A stretch of DNA of 18,846 bases. Origin: an uncultured Ruminococcus sp. Lineage in GTDB: Bacteria > Bacillota > Clostridia > Oscillospirales > CAG-272. The translations under genes and the position numbers were made by a program. The stretch is taken from contig CACXBN010000343.1 of the NCBI GenBank assembly GCA_902765885.1, positions 1 through 18,846 of the forward strand. Direction: 5' to 3'. The notes beneath the pieces were generated by a model, which worked only from the letters and a program-made list of their open reading frames with translations, was not told where the DNA came from and did not search any database. Positions 7,400 to 14,003 of the stretch are shown one piece after another; within the stretch, counting starts at the first letter, position 1; each line of letters starts with the position of its first letter.

Positions 7400-8716
7400 A
7401 TGATACGAAAATTCAATTACAAGACAAAAGAAATGCTTCTGGAGCATGCGGATGAAGTCGGAGTCAGATTGCCTTTTTCCGATGATATATCCGTCCTTGC
7501 GAACAGGGTGAAAATCTCTGACACCGATATCGAGACAAAGAATTCAATGACGATACATCCCATGGAAGGATTTGATTCTGAACCGGATGGCTCTCCAAGC
7601 GAACTCACAATGAGGAGGATCAGGAGGTTTGCCGAGGGCGGTGCAGGACTTATATGGTGTGAGGCCTGTGTTGTGGTGCCGGAGGCAAGAACCAGCATAG
7701 GACAGCTGTGGATTCATGAAGAGAATCTGGATTCGTTCAAAAGAATGGCCGAGACTGCACATGAGCTTTCAGACGGGGCTCCCGTCATACTTCAGCTAAC
7801 TCATTCAGGCAGAGTGTCAAGGCCTGACAACAATCCGCATCCCATAATAGCATATCATAATCCGCTTATGAATGAGAAATTCGATATTCCTGCTGATTAT
7901 CCTGTGGCTACAGACGAATATTTCGATTCACTTCCCGAAAAGTTCGGAAATGCCGCGAGAATGGCAAAGGAAGCAGGATTTGACGGCGCTGACATAAAAT
8001 GTTGTCATAAATATCTTTTCAGTGAACTCCTTTCGGCATACACGAGGGAGGGAAGGTACGGCGGATCATTTGAAAACAGGACAAGACTTTTTGTTGACTC
8101 GATAAAGGCCGCGTCAGTCTGGAAAGACAGGAGATTTGTAATAGCATCCCGGTTCGGCCCATATGACTGTATGCCATATCCTTGGGGATTCGGCGCTGAC
8201 CGTGATGATTACCTTAAGATAGATTGGGACGAGCCGGACAGGCTGTATGATATAATGTACGAGAATGGCGTAAGACTTGTAGACATGACTCTTGGAACTC
8301 CGTATTACAACCCTCATGTGAACAGGCCGTACGACAACGGGGGATATGAGCCTCCCGAGGACAGGCTTGTCGGAGTCTCAAGACTTATCGAAGCCGCTGG
8401 CCATATGAAGAAACACAATCCGGATATCACCCTTATAGGTACCGGCTATTCATATCTGCGCAAATTTGCCCCGAATGTCGGAGCAGGTGCAATTCTTGAA
8501 GGAAAGTGTGATGCGGTCGGATTCGGAAGGATGTCGTTCGCATACCCGGATTTTGCAAAAGATATTCTTGGAGAAAATGGGTTTGACGACAGGAAAACAT
8601 GTCTGACATGTTCGAAGTGCACAGCGCTTATGAGAAAGATATCATGTACGGGATGTCCCATCAGAGACAGGGAACCGTATCTTGAAATATACAGGAAAGT
8701 TTTTGAGGAAAAGTAA
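7400..8716 (+). CDS. NADH:flavin oxidoreductase / old-yellow-enzyme-like protein with C-terminal Cys cluster
   Basis: This is a TIM-barrel FMN oxidoreductase of the OYE/2,4-dienoyl-CoA reductase type, 438 residues. Recognisable family stretches are HPMEGFDS (53-60), an RFAEGGAGLIW strand, LQLTHSGRVS (131-140), CCHKYLFSELLSAYTREG (201-218, with the active-site Tyr region), YGGSFENRTRL (220-230) and the phosphate-binding end GFGRMSFAYP (374-383). The tail has C401, C404, C407, C416 and C419, resembling the [4Fe-4S] site that follows the barrel in dienoyl-CoA reductase and BaiCD/BaiH-type enzymes. The flavodoxin-like FAD/NADH domain of those enzymes is absent, so electrons must come from another partner. 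The RBS (AGGGA at the previous stop) is only moderate. The substrate is unknown. The downstream SDR start lies 1 nt beyond the stop codon. Confidence 0.88.
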   Translation: MIRKFNYKTKEMLLEHADEVGVRLPFSDDISVLANRVKISDTDIETKNSMTIHPMEGFDSEPDGSPSELTMRRIRRFAEGGAGLIWCEACVVVPEARTSIGQLWIHEENLDSFKRMAETAHELSDGAPVILQLTHSGRVSRPDNNPHPIIAYHNPLMNEKFDIPADYPVATDEYFDSLPEKFGNAARMAKEAGFDGADIKCCHKYLFSELLSAYTREGRYGGSFENRTRLFVDSIKAASVWKDRRFVIASRFGPYDCMPYPWGFGADRDDYLKIDWDEPDRLYDIMYENGVRLVDMTLGTPYYNPHVNRPYDNGGYEPPEDRLVGVSRLIEAAGHMKKHNPDITLIGTGYSYLRKFAPNVGAGAILEGKCDAVGFGRMSFAYPDFAKDILGENGFDDRKTCLTCSKCTALMRKISCTGCPIRDREPYLEIYRKVFEEK

Positions 8717-8717
8717 A

Positions 8718-9488
8718 ATGGCAGATGAAAAAAGATGTGCAGTAGTTACCGGAGCATCAAGAGGTATCGGAAGGGGCATCTCACTTGCGCTTGCAAATGC
8801 GGGCTATACAGTTTGTGCCGTTGATATCAGACCGGAAAATGTAGCCGAGGAATATATAAACGAGCTTAAATCAATATCCCCCGACTCTCTTTATGTCACA
8901 GGAGATATTTCATCTTCGGAAGACAGAGAAAGAATATGCAATGAGGCTTTTGAAGGACTCGGGCATGTTGACGTCCTGGTCAACAATGCTGGAGTTGCTC
9001 CGCTTGTAAGAGCAGATATGCTGGACATGAGCGAAGAGAGCTTTGACAGGGTCCTTGGAATCAATCTGAGAGGCACATTCTTCCTTACCCAGAAAATTGC
9101 CAAGAGAATGGCAGAATATAAGACAGATGCTATGAGAGCGGTCATCTTTATCACTTCAATTTCCGCGACCGTTTCAAGTGTAAACCGTGGCGAATACTGT
9201 ATTTCAAAAGCAGGACTTTCCATGGCAGCTACGCTTTATGCAGACAGGCTTGCAGAATACGGAATCAGAGTATACGAAGTAAGGCCAGGAATAGTGGCTA
9301 CAGACATGACGGCGGGCGTCAGAGAAAAATATGACAAGCTGATAGCAGAGGGCATTTGCCCTATAAAGAGAATGGGACAGCCTGAAGATGTAGCAAAGAC
9401 CGTTCTTGCACTTGCTGAGGGATATTTCGGATACACAACCGGACTTAAGGTCGGAGTTGACGGCGGCATGATGATACAGAAACTGTAA
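8718..9488 (+). CDS. Short-chain dehydrogenase/reductase (FabG-like), NAD-type
   Basis: This classical SDR of 256 residues has the TGASRGIG cofactor loop (11-18), D36 at the end of strand 2 (VDIRP), pointing to NAD(H), NNAG (89-92), and the catalytic S147-Y160-K164. It ends with the FabG-like VDGGMMI. Sequence alone does not separate a 3-oxoacyl-ACP reductase from sugar or alcohol dehydrogenases; context with no fatty-acid synthesis genes and the Asp36 argue against FabG itself. ATG 8718 is preferred because GAGGAAAAG lies about 8 nt upstream, formed by the end of the previous gene. An in-frame ATG at 8682 would overlap that gene by 35 nt and has no RBS. Expression is probably coupled to the flavoprotein. 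Confidence 0.88.
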   Translation: MADEKRCAVVTGASRGIGRGISLALANAGYTVCAVDIRPENVAEEYINELKSISPDSLYVTGDISSSEDRERICNEAFEGLGHVDVLVNNAGVAPLVRADMLDMSEESFDRVLGINLRGTFFLTQKIAKRMAEYKTDAMRAVIFITSISATVSSVNRGEYCISKAGLSMAATLYADRLAEYGIRVYEVRPGIVATDMTAGVREKYDKLIAEGICPIKRMGQPEDVAKTVLALAEGYFGYTTGLKVGVDGGMMIQKL

Positions 9489-9492
9489 TCAG

Positions 9493-10491
9493 ATGGTGGT
9501 GTGGATGCGATACAGATACCATCTCTTAATATTCATTATTGTTGTCACTGTGTTATGCTTTTTAATGGTTTCATGCGCTTCAGGTGAAAATCCTGCAAAT
9601 ACGGAGACCGGGAACATAGCAGATGATTCTGAAACCGGAAACGATGCAGAACCTCAGGAAACGGAGAAGGATTCTGAAACCATGCCAGTGAACGACTCCG
9701 ATGTTGAATCGGACGAACCTCCTGTTGAAACCGAACCGGATACTGAAACGATGCCTGACACTGAGCCGGAACCCATACCGGAGCCGGAACCGGAGGTTGA
9801 CAGAAGAGCAGAGCACATTTATGAAGCACATCCGGAACTGACTCCGGTGAATTATGATTCTCCTTCGCTCCTCCCGATTTCCGAAGACATGGGAATGGAC
9901 TATCTTGACCAGTTTACTTTTTTGTGTGAATCGCCAACGTACTGGATCTGGCCGTACGGACTGCTGAAGGACGGAGAAGAAACCAAAAAAGTTTGGACCG
10001 GTCCTGAAGGAACATGTACTCTTGCATTCCTTAAAGGATATGAGATAAGAGACCCGTATGACGGAGGACTGCGTACGATACCGGAAGCCATTGCTCTTCA
10101 CAAACCAGATCATGTGATCATTGCACTGGGACTGAACGGCATTGCTTTCATGGATGAAGAATGGTTCACCCAGGAATATGAAGACCTTCTGAATGATATC
10201 TGGGCCAACAGTCCGGATACCGTTATAGTTCTTATGTCAATGTATCCTGTTTCAAAGGCATACTCCGATCAGGGAATGATAACCAATTCCATGATCACTG
10301 CCGGAAACAGCTGGATTTTGAAAATCGCGGAAAAGTACGGACTTGGATATATAGATGCATATTCATGCCTTCTTGGAGAAGACGGCAATGCAATAGAGTC
10401 TCTTATTAAGCCTGATGGCTTTCATCCGAATTATGACGGACTTGTTCTGATACTGGATTATATAAGAACACACGCGCTTATTGAGGACTGA
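9493..10491 (+). CDS. Secreted lipoprotein with SGNH/GDSL-like hydrolase domain
   Basis: The N-terminus (1-27) is a basic start and hydrophobic signal ending in a lipobox-like MVSC with Cys28, so the protein is predicted to be lipid-anchored outside the cell. Residues about 30-103 form an acidic Glu/Pro/Thr/Asp-rich linker with repeated EPDTE/EPEP-type units. The C-terminal part (about 137-332) resembles an SGNH esterase: block I FLCESPTYW (Ser147), block III ALGLNG (Gly213, Asn215) and block V DGFHP (Asp308, His311). Block I departs from the usual GDS (Cys-Glu-Ser), while the four catalytic-type residues are kept. The RBS is unclear; ATG 9493 or ATG 9505 is possible. It begins 4 nt after the SDR and a terminator follows. 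The substrate (perhaps an acetylated glycan) is a guess. Confidence 0.75.
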   Translation: MVVWMRYRYHLLIFIIVVTVLCFLMVSCASGENPANTETGNIADDSETGNDAEPQETEKDSETMPVNDSDVESDEPPVETEPDTETMPDTEPEPIPEPEPEVDRRAEHIYEAHPELTPVNYDSPSLLPISEDMGMDYLDQFTFLCESPTYWIWPYGLLKDGEETKKVWTGPEGTCTLAFLKGYEIRDPYDGGLRTIPEAIALHKPDHVIIALGLNGIAFMDEEWFTQEYEDLLNDIWANSPDTVIVLMSMYPVSKAYSDQGMITNSMITAGNSWILKIAEKYGLGYIDAYSCLLGEDGNAIESLIKPDGFHPNYDGLVLILDYIRTHALIED

Positions 10492-10502
10492 TTTAATATA
10501 AG

Positions 10503-10541
10503 AAAGCCCTGTACCTGTCATTGAACGGGTACAGGGCTTTT
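10503..10541. terminator. Strong intrinsic terminator between convergent genes
   Basis: AAAGCCCTGTACC (10503-10515) pairs with GGTACAGGGCTTT (10528-10540), giving a 13-bp stem with an 11-12-nt loop. A T-run follows on the plus side and TTTCTTATATT on the minus side. It ends the lepA-to-lipoprotein transcript and can also serve the U32 gene, which ends at 10599 on the other strand. Confidence 0.88.
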
Positions 10542-10598
10542 CGTCGGATGAAGAATGTCATAGTACTGCATTTTCCGATCGGAGTTTTTGACTTGTCA

Positions 10599-11870
10599 CT
10601 ATGCTTTTCTCATAATGTCATATTTATTAACGGGAAAAGGAACTTTTGCTTTAAATATCATAGCTGCATGAGGAGTGGATTCTATTTGTTCTCCGTCTTT
10701 GCTCAGAAGAGCCGATAAAGTAAAGGCTCTTCCTGTTTTTCCGGGCGTGATAATTTCAACCATATCGCCGATTGAAGCTTTGTTGCGCTGTATGAATGTC
10801 GCTTCATACATACCATCTTCTCCGGGTTCTGTCACTGTTTCAAGTGCTGTGGAGAGATACGATTTGTCACGTATATATCCGTGTTCTGAAACAGTATTCG
10901 AATTTTCGGACGGAGAACCGAAAAAGAATCCTGTATCATATTCTCTGTGGCTTACACTGCACAGTTCGTTCATCCATGCAGGATCAAACCTATATTCCTG
11001 AGGAGATCTGCGATATGCATCAATGGCCATGCGGTAAGCATTGGTAACAACTGCAGTGTAATATGCGCTCTTGACTCTGCCCTCTATTTTATAGCTAGAT
11101 ATTCCTGATTCTTCGAGTTCCGGGATGTGCTCGATCATGCACATGTCCTTGGAACTCATGAAGAATGTTTCGCCGTTTGAATCTTCTTCGGCTCTTGCTA
11201 CTACGGGAGTATCGGGTCTTGATTCTTCGCTGAGATTCACTGTGCTTGCGACAGAGTATTTCCATCTGCAAGGCTGAGCGCATGCTCCATGGTTGGCATC
11301 ACGTCCCGTGAAATAGTTGGAAAGCAGACAGCGTCCGCTGTATGCTATGCACATTGAGCCGTGTATGAAGGTCTCGATTTCAAGATCTTCCGGAATATTC
11401 TTTCTTATTTCCACGATGTCCCTTAGAGAAAGTTCTCTCGCCAGAACTATCCGCTTTGCACCGAGTTTAGCCCATGTTTTGCATGTTTGGGCGGATACTA
11501 CGCTTGCCTGGGTGGATATGTGTATATTAAGAGAGGGAGCTGTTTCGTTCACGAGATCCACAACGCCTAGGTCGGATATGATCAGCGCATCAGCATTGAT
11601 CTCGTTGAGAAAAATAATATGTTTTTTCAGTTCCTCATACTCGTTCGTATGTGGCATGACATTTACGGTGACGTATATTTTTTTGTTTCTTGAATGACAA
11701 TAATCAACTGCTTCCGCGAGTTCGTCATTTGTAAAGTTGTCGGATGCTGATCTCATACCGAACTGCTTTCCCGCAAGATAAACCGCGTCTGCACCGTATG
11801 TAACCGCAGCCTGAAGTTTTTCAAAATTGCCTGCAGGCGAGAGCAGTTCTGCTTTTTTCTGTTTGCTCAT
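10599..11870 (-). CDS. trhP: U32-family protein, TrhP-like (tRNA U34 5-hydroxylation)
   Basis: These U32 family proteins were long annotated as collagenase-like peptidases; the TrhP/YegQ/YrrO group is now linked to prephenate-dependent 5-hydroxyuridine formation at tRNA position 34. The 423-residue protein opens with AELLSPAGNFEKL and GADAVYLAG and carries the U32 signature ETFIHGSMCIAYSGRCLLS (166-184). C174, C181, C197 and C201 (GACAQPC) fit the conserved cysteine set proposed to hold an iron-sulfur cluster. Length matches the long Bacillus YrrO-type form rather than the short YrrN-type. The start is ATG 11870 with GGAGAG upstream. It is the second gene after RNase J, 16 nt away, and has no promoter of its own that I can see. 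Other U32 subfamilies remain possible. Confidence 0.8.
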   Translation of the reverse strand: MSKQKKAELLSPAGNFEKLQAAVTYGADAVYLAGKQFGMRSASDNFTNDELAEAVDYCHSRNKKIYVTVNVMPHTNEYEELKKHIIFLNEINADALIISDLGVVDLVNETAPSLNIHISTQASVVSAQTCKTWAKLGAKRIVLARELSLRDIVEIRKNIPEDLEIETFIHGSMCIAYSGRCLLSNYFTGRDANHGACAQPCRWKYSVASTVNLSEESRPDTPVVARAEEDSNGETFFMSSKDMCMIEHIPELEESGISSYKIEGRVKSAYYTAVVTNAYRMAIDAYRRSPQEYRFDPAWMNELCSVSHREYDTGFFFGSPSENSNTVSEHGYIRDKSYLSTALETVTEPGEDGMYEATFIQRNKASIGDMVEIITPGKTGRAFTLSALLSKDGEQIESTPHAAMIFKAKVPFPVNKYDIMRKA

Positions 11871-11886
11871 ATGTCTCTCCAGATTA

Positions 11887-13557
11887 TTATATTTCCGAGA
11901 TGACGGGAATGATCATTGGCTTGCGTTTTGTCTTTGCGAATATGAATTTTGAAAGCCCGTCCTTAACCTCCGACTTAAGCTGTTTCCAGTCGGTTGCTCC
12001 TGCTTCAAGTGCATCTTCCACTATTATTCTGACTTTTTCTCTCATTTCTTCCATAAGGTCTTCGTTTTCCTTGACATAAACAAAACCTCTGGAAATAAGA
12101 TCAGGACCGGAAGCGATTACTCTTTCGTCAGAATCTATGGTGATTATAGCAACCATGAGCCCGTCAAGAGCCAGATGACGGCGGTCCCTGAGGACGACGT
12201 TACTAACATCTCCTACGCCGTATCCGTCCACCAGCACTTTCCCTGCGGGCACTGTTCCGTTCTTTTTGCAGGTCTTGCTGTCAAGTTCAATGACTTGTCC
12301 GATATCCAATACGAAAATATTCTGCGGAGACATTCCCATGTATTCGGCAAGCTCCTTATGCTGCATCAGATGATGATATTCGCCATGGATGGGCATGAAA
12401 AATTTCGGCTTCGTGAGGGCATGGATCAGTTTCAGTTCTTCCTGACATGCGTGCCCTGAAACATGCACCACAGCCTCATCATGATAGACACTGACCCCGC
12501 GTCTGTAAAGTTCATTTACGACTCTGTTGAGGAGCCTCTCGTTTCCGGGAATGGCATTAGAGGATATTACTACAAGGTCATTCGGAGTCAGCTCAACCTG
12601 TGAATGGTCTGAAAAAGCCATCCTGTAAAGTGAGGACATGGGCTCGCCCTGAGAACCGGTAGAAATTATGGTTATTTTGTCCTGAGGGTATTTCCCGATT
12701 TCCGTTATATCGATAAGCGTTCCGGGAGGAACATCCATATATCCGAGCTTTGTGGCAGCACCGATTATGTTTACCATGCTTCTTCCCGTAATGGCAACTT
12801 TTCTGCCATACTTGATGCAGGAGTTTATTATCTGCTGGACTCTGTGCACATTAGATGAGAAAGTTGCTATTATTACTCTCTTGTCAGTGCTGGTCCTGAA
12901 AATGGCATCGAGCGATGCACCAACCTTTCTTTCGGATGGCGTAAATCCGGGCTTTTCCACATTTGTGCTTTCGCACATGAGGAGCAGAATACCTTCCCGT
13001 CCATATTCACCTATTCTCGTAAGATCCATCATCTCCCCGCCAATGGGTGAAACATCAAGCTTGAAGTCTCCCGTATGGAGAATATTGCCAACAGGCGTCC
13101 TTACTGCTATCATGCAGGCATCTGCTATGGAGTGATTTGCTCTGATGAATTCACATTTGAATACTCCGAGCCTTACGACTGAACCTGCTGATACGGTTAC
13201 GAGGTTTGAAGTGGAAATCAAACCGTGTTCGGTAAGCTTGTTCTCCAGTATTCCGAGAGTCAGCCTGGTCCCGTACACAGGTACATTGATGTCTCGCAGC
13301 AGATAAGGTATGGCACCGATATGGTCTTCATGGCCGTGAGTTATAAGAATGCCTCTTATCTTTTCTTTGTTCTTTTCAAGATATGTGAAATCCGGGATAA
13401 CGAGATCTATTCCTAACATATCATCATCAGGGAATGCAAGTCCGCAATCAATGATGATGATATCATCTTCATATTCAATGACGGCAAGATTTTTGCCAAT
13501 CTCATTCAGTCCGCCAAGCATCATGACACGAAGTTTTGATTTTTGTTTTTTTGCCAT
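11887..13557 (-). CDS. rnj: Ribonuclease J (metallo-beta-lactamase/beta-CASP RNase)
   Basis: RNase J combines 5'-to-3' exonuclease and endonuclease activity and is central to mRNA decay and rRNA maturation in Firmicutes. The 556-residue protein carries the zinc motif HGHEDH (74-79), H142 (RANHSIAD), D164 (HTGDFKLD), the beta-CASP region with CESTNVEKPG (about 195-204) and later SGHACQEEL and MPIHGEYHHL, and an RNase J C-terminal domain. The ATG at 13557 is chosen because AGAAGGA lies about 5 nt upstream; the frame stays open to 13602, but that extension runs into the leader hairpin. It is first in a two-gene unit with the U32 gene. Its own promoter (13820-13848) is followed by a structured leader with a terminator just upstream of the gene, implying control by attenuation or read-through. 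Only one RNase J is seen here, so J1 versus J2 cannot be decided. Confidence 0.96.
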   Translation of the reverse strand: MAKKQKSKLRVMMLGGLNEIGKNLAVIEYEDDIIIIDCGLAFPDDDMLGIDLVIPDFTYLEKNKEKIRGILITHGHEDHIGAIPYLLRDINVPVYGTRLTLGILENKLTEHGLISTSNLVTVSAGSVVRLGVFKCEFIRANHSIADACMIAVRTPVGNILHTGDFKLDVSPIGGEMMDLTRIGEYGREGILLLMCESTNVEKPGFTPSERKVGASLDAIFRTSTDKRVIIATFSSNVHRVQQIINSCIKYGRKVAITGRSMVNIIGAATKLGYMDVPPGTLIDITEIGKYPQDKITIISTGSQGEPMSSLYRMAFSDHSQVELTPNDLVVISSNAIPGNERLLNRVVNELYRRGVSVYHDEAVVHVSGHACQEELKLIHALTKPKFFMPIHGEYHHLMQHKELAEYMGMSPQNIFVLDIGQVIELDSKTCKKNGTVPAGKVLVDGYGVGDVSNVVLRDRRHLALDGLMVAIITIDSDERVIASGPDLISRGFVYVKENEDLMEEMREKVRIIVEDALEAGATDWKQLKSEVKDGLSKFIFAKTKRKPMIIPVISEI

Positions 13558-13600
13558 TTTTATCCTTCTTTCTTTAAAAATATTGACGGGCTGAAAGCAC

Positions 13601-13628
13601 AAAAAGCCGCACGTTGATCATCTGCGGC
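13601..13628 (-). terminator. Intrinsic terminator in the RNase J leader
   Basis: On the minus strand GCCGCA (13628-13623) pairs with TGCGGC (13611-13606), followed by five T residues (13605-13601). It lies 44 nt before the RNase J start codon, after the promoter and within the same transcript, so it is an attenuator or the 3' end of a separate small RNA rather than the end of an upstream gene. thrS has its own terminator at 13949-13994. Confidence 0.75.
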
Positions 13629-13813
13629 ATGCCATGGCATAGTTATAGAAAGGCAAAAAGAGGGCATAGGTATCCCTTTTGTTTTTGCATGTTTCTGTCC
13701 GGTTTTCGAATCCTGTCGGCGGATCCATATTACGGATGAATGCCATGACTATTAAGTTAATCTGTATAAAAACTTGTGCGACCCGTTACCGGCGTCCCGT
13801 CACAAATCAACGC
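13601..13813 (-). ncRNA. Structured leader RNA or independent ncRNA upstream of RNase J, class not recognised
   Basis: The predicted transcript starts near 13813 and contains several pairings. The first bases, CGTTGAT (13812-13806), are complementary to ATCAACG (13618-13612) near the 3' end. A TTGTG/CACAA hairpin (about 13805-13774) can hold a CCG-GTAA-CGG tetraloop stem. GTCATGGCAT (13749-13740) pairs over 10 bp with ATGCCATGGC (13640-13631). A local hairpin joins GCAAAAA (13688-13682) to TTTTTGC (13659-13653), with GGG/CCC inside. The element ends in the terminator at 13601-13628. Because ATCAACG lies in that terminator's loop and 3' arm side, pairing with the 5' end could compete with or lock the terminator. 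I compared it by eye with T-box, common riboswitches, SRP RNA, tmRNA, RNase P and 6S RNA and could not match it. A 6S-like RNA or an RNase J-specific attenuator are the leading ideas. Confidence 0.5.
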
Positions 13814-13819
13814 ATGGTA

Positions 13820-13848
13820 AGTATAATCCATATCAGGTATCTTTTCAA
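13820..13848 (-). promoter_or_regulatory. Promoter for the leader RNA and rnj-U32 unit
   Basis: Reading the minus strand, TTGAAA (13848-13843) and TATACT (13825-13820) are 17 nt apart. A purine at the expected start distance is G13813, immediately ahead of the CGTTGAT segment that pairs with the transcript's 3' region. Confidence 0.75.
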
Positions 13849-13948
13849 GTAAAAAATAGTATAATGATAAAGGTGTAACAATCAAATAATTTCGGGAAAA
13901 TGTACAGAAAACGGTTCAAACATGGCTATGCCCTGCCTGTGAATTCCT

Positions 13949-13994
13949 AAAAAATCCTCCGGGTCAATCTTTATCGATTGTTTCCGGAGGATTT
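13949..13994 (-). terminator. Intrinsic terminator of thrS
   Basis: AAATCCTCCGG (minus, 13994-13984) pairs with CCGGAGGATTT (13962-13952), and six T residues follow (13954-13949). A short AATC/GATT pairing extends the stem inside the loop. It lies 10 nt after the thrS stop codon. Confidence 0.9.
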
Positions 13995-14003
13995 CTTCGT
14001 TTA

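Noticed and set aside
9690..9800. Repeated GAGCCGGAACC-type units as a DNA repeat element
   Set aside because: The repetition is explained by the Glu-Pro-rich coding linker of the lipoprotein and has no independent structure.
13695..13730. tRNA-like T-arm (TTCGAATCC followed by GCGGATCCA) on the plus strand
   Set aside because: The bases flanking the TTCGAAT loop do not pair as a T-stem and no matching acceptor, D or anticodon arms were found upstream.
13618..13746. Minus-strand ORF of 42 codons inside the RNase J leader (starts MAFIRNMDPPT)
   Set aside because: It has no ribosome binding site, an unconvincing composition, and spans segments that pair in the predicted RNA. A 15-codon ORF at about 13690 (MQKQKGYLCPLFAFL) was weighed as a leader peptide but also lacks convincing support.
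13860..13865. Plus-strand TATAAT between rnj and thrS
   Set aside because: There is no -35-like hexamer at 16-18 nt and no plus-strand gene downstream; the region runs into the thrS terminator.
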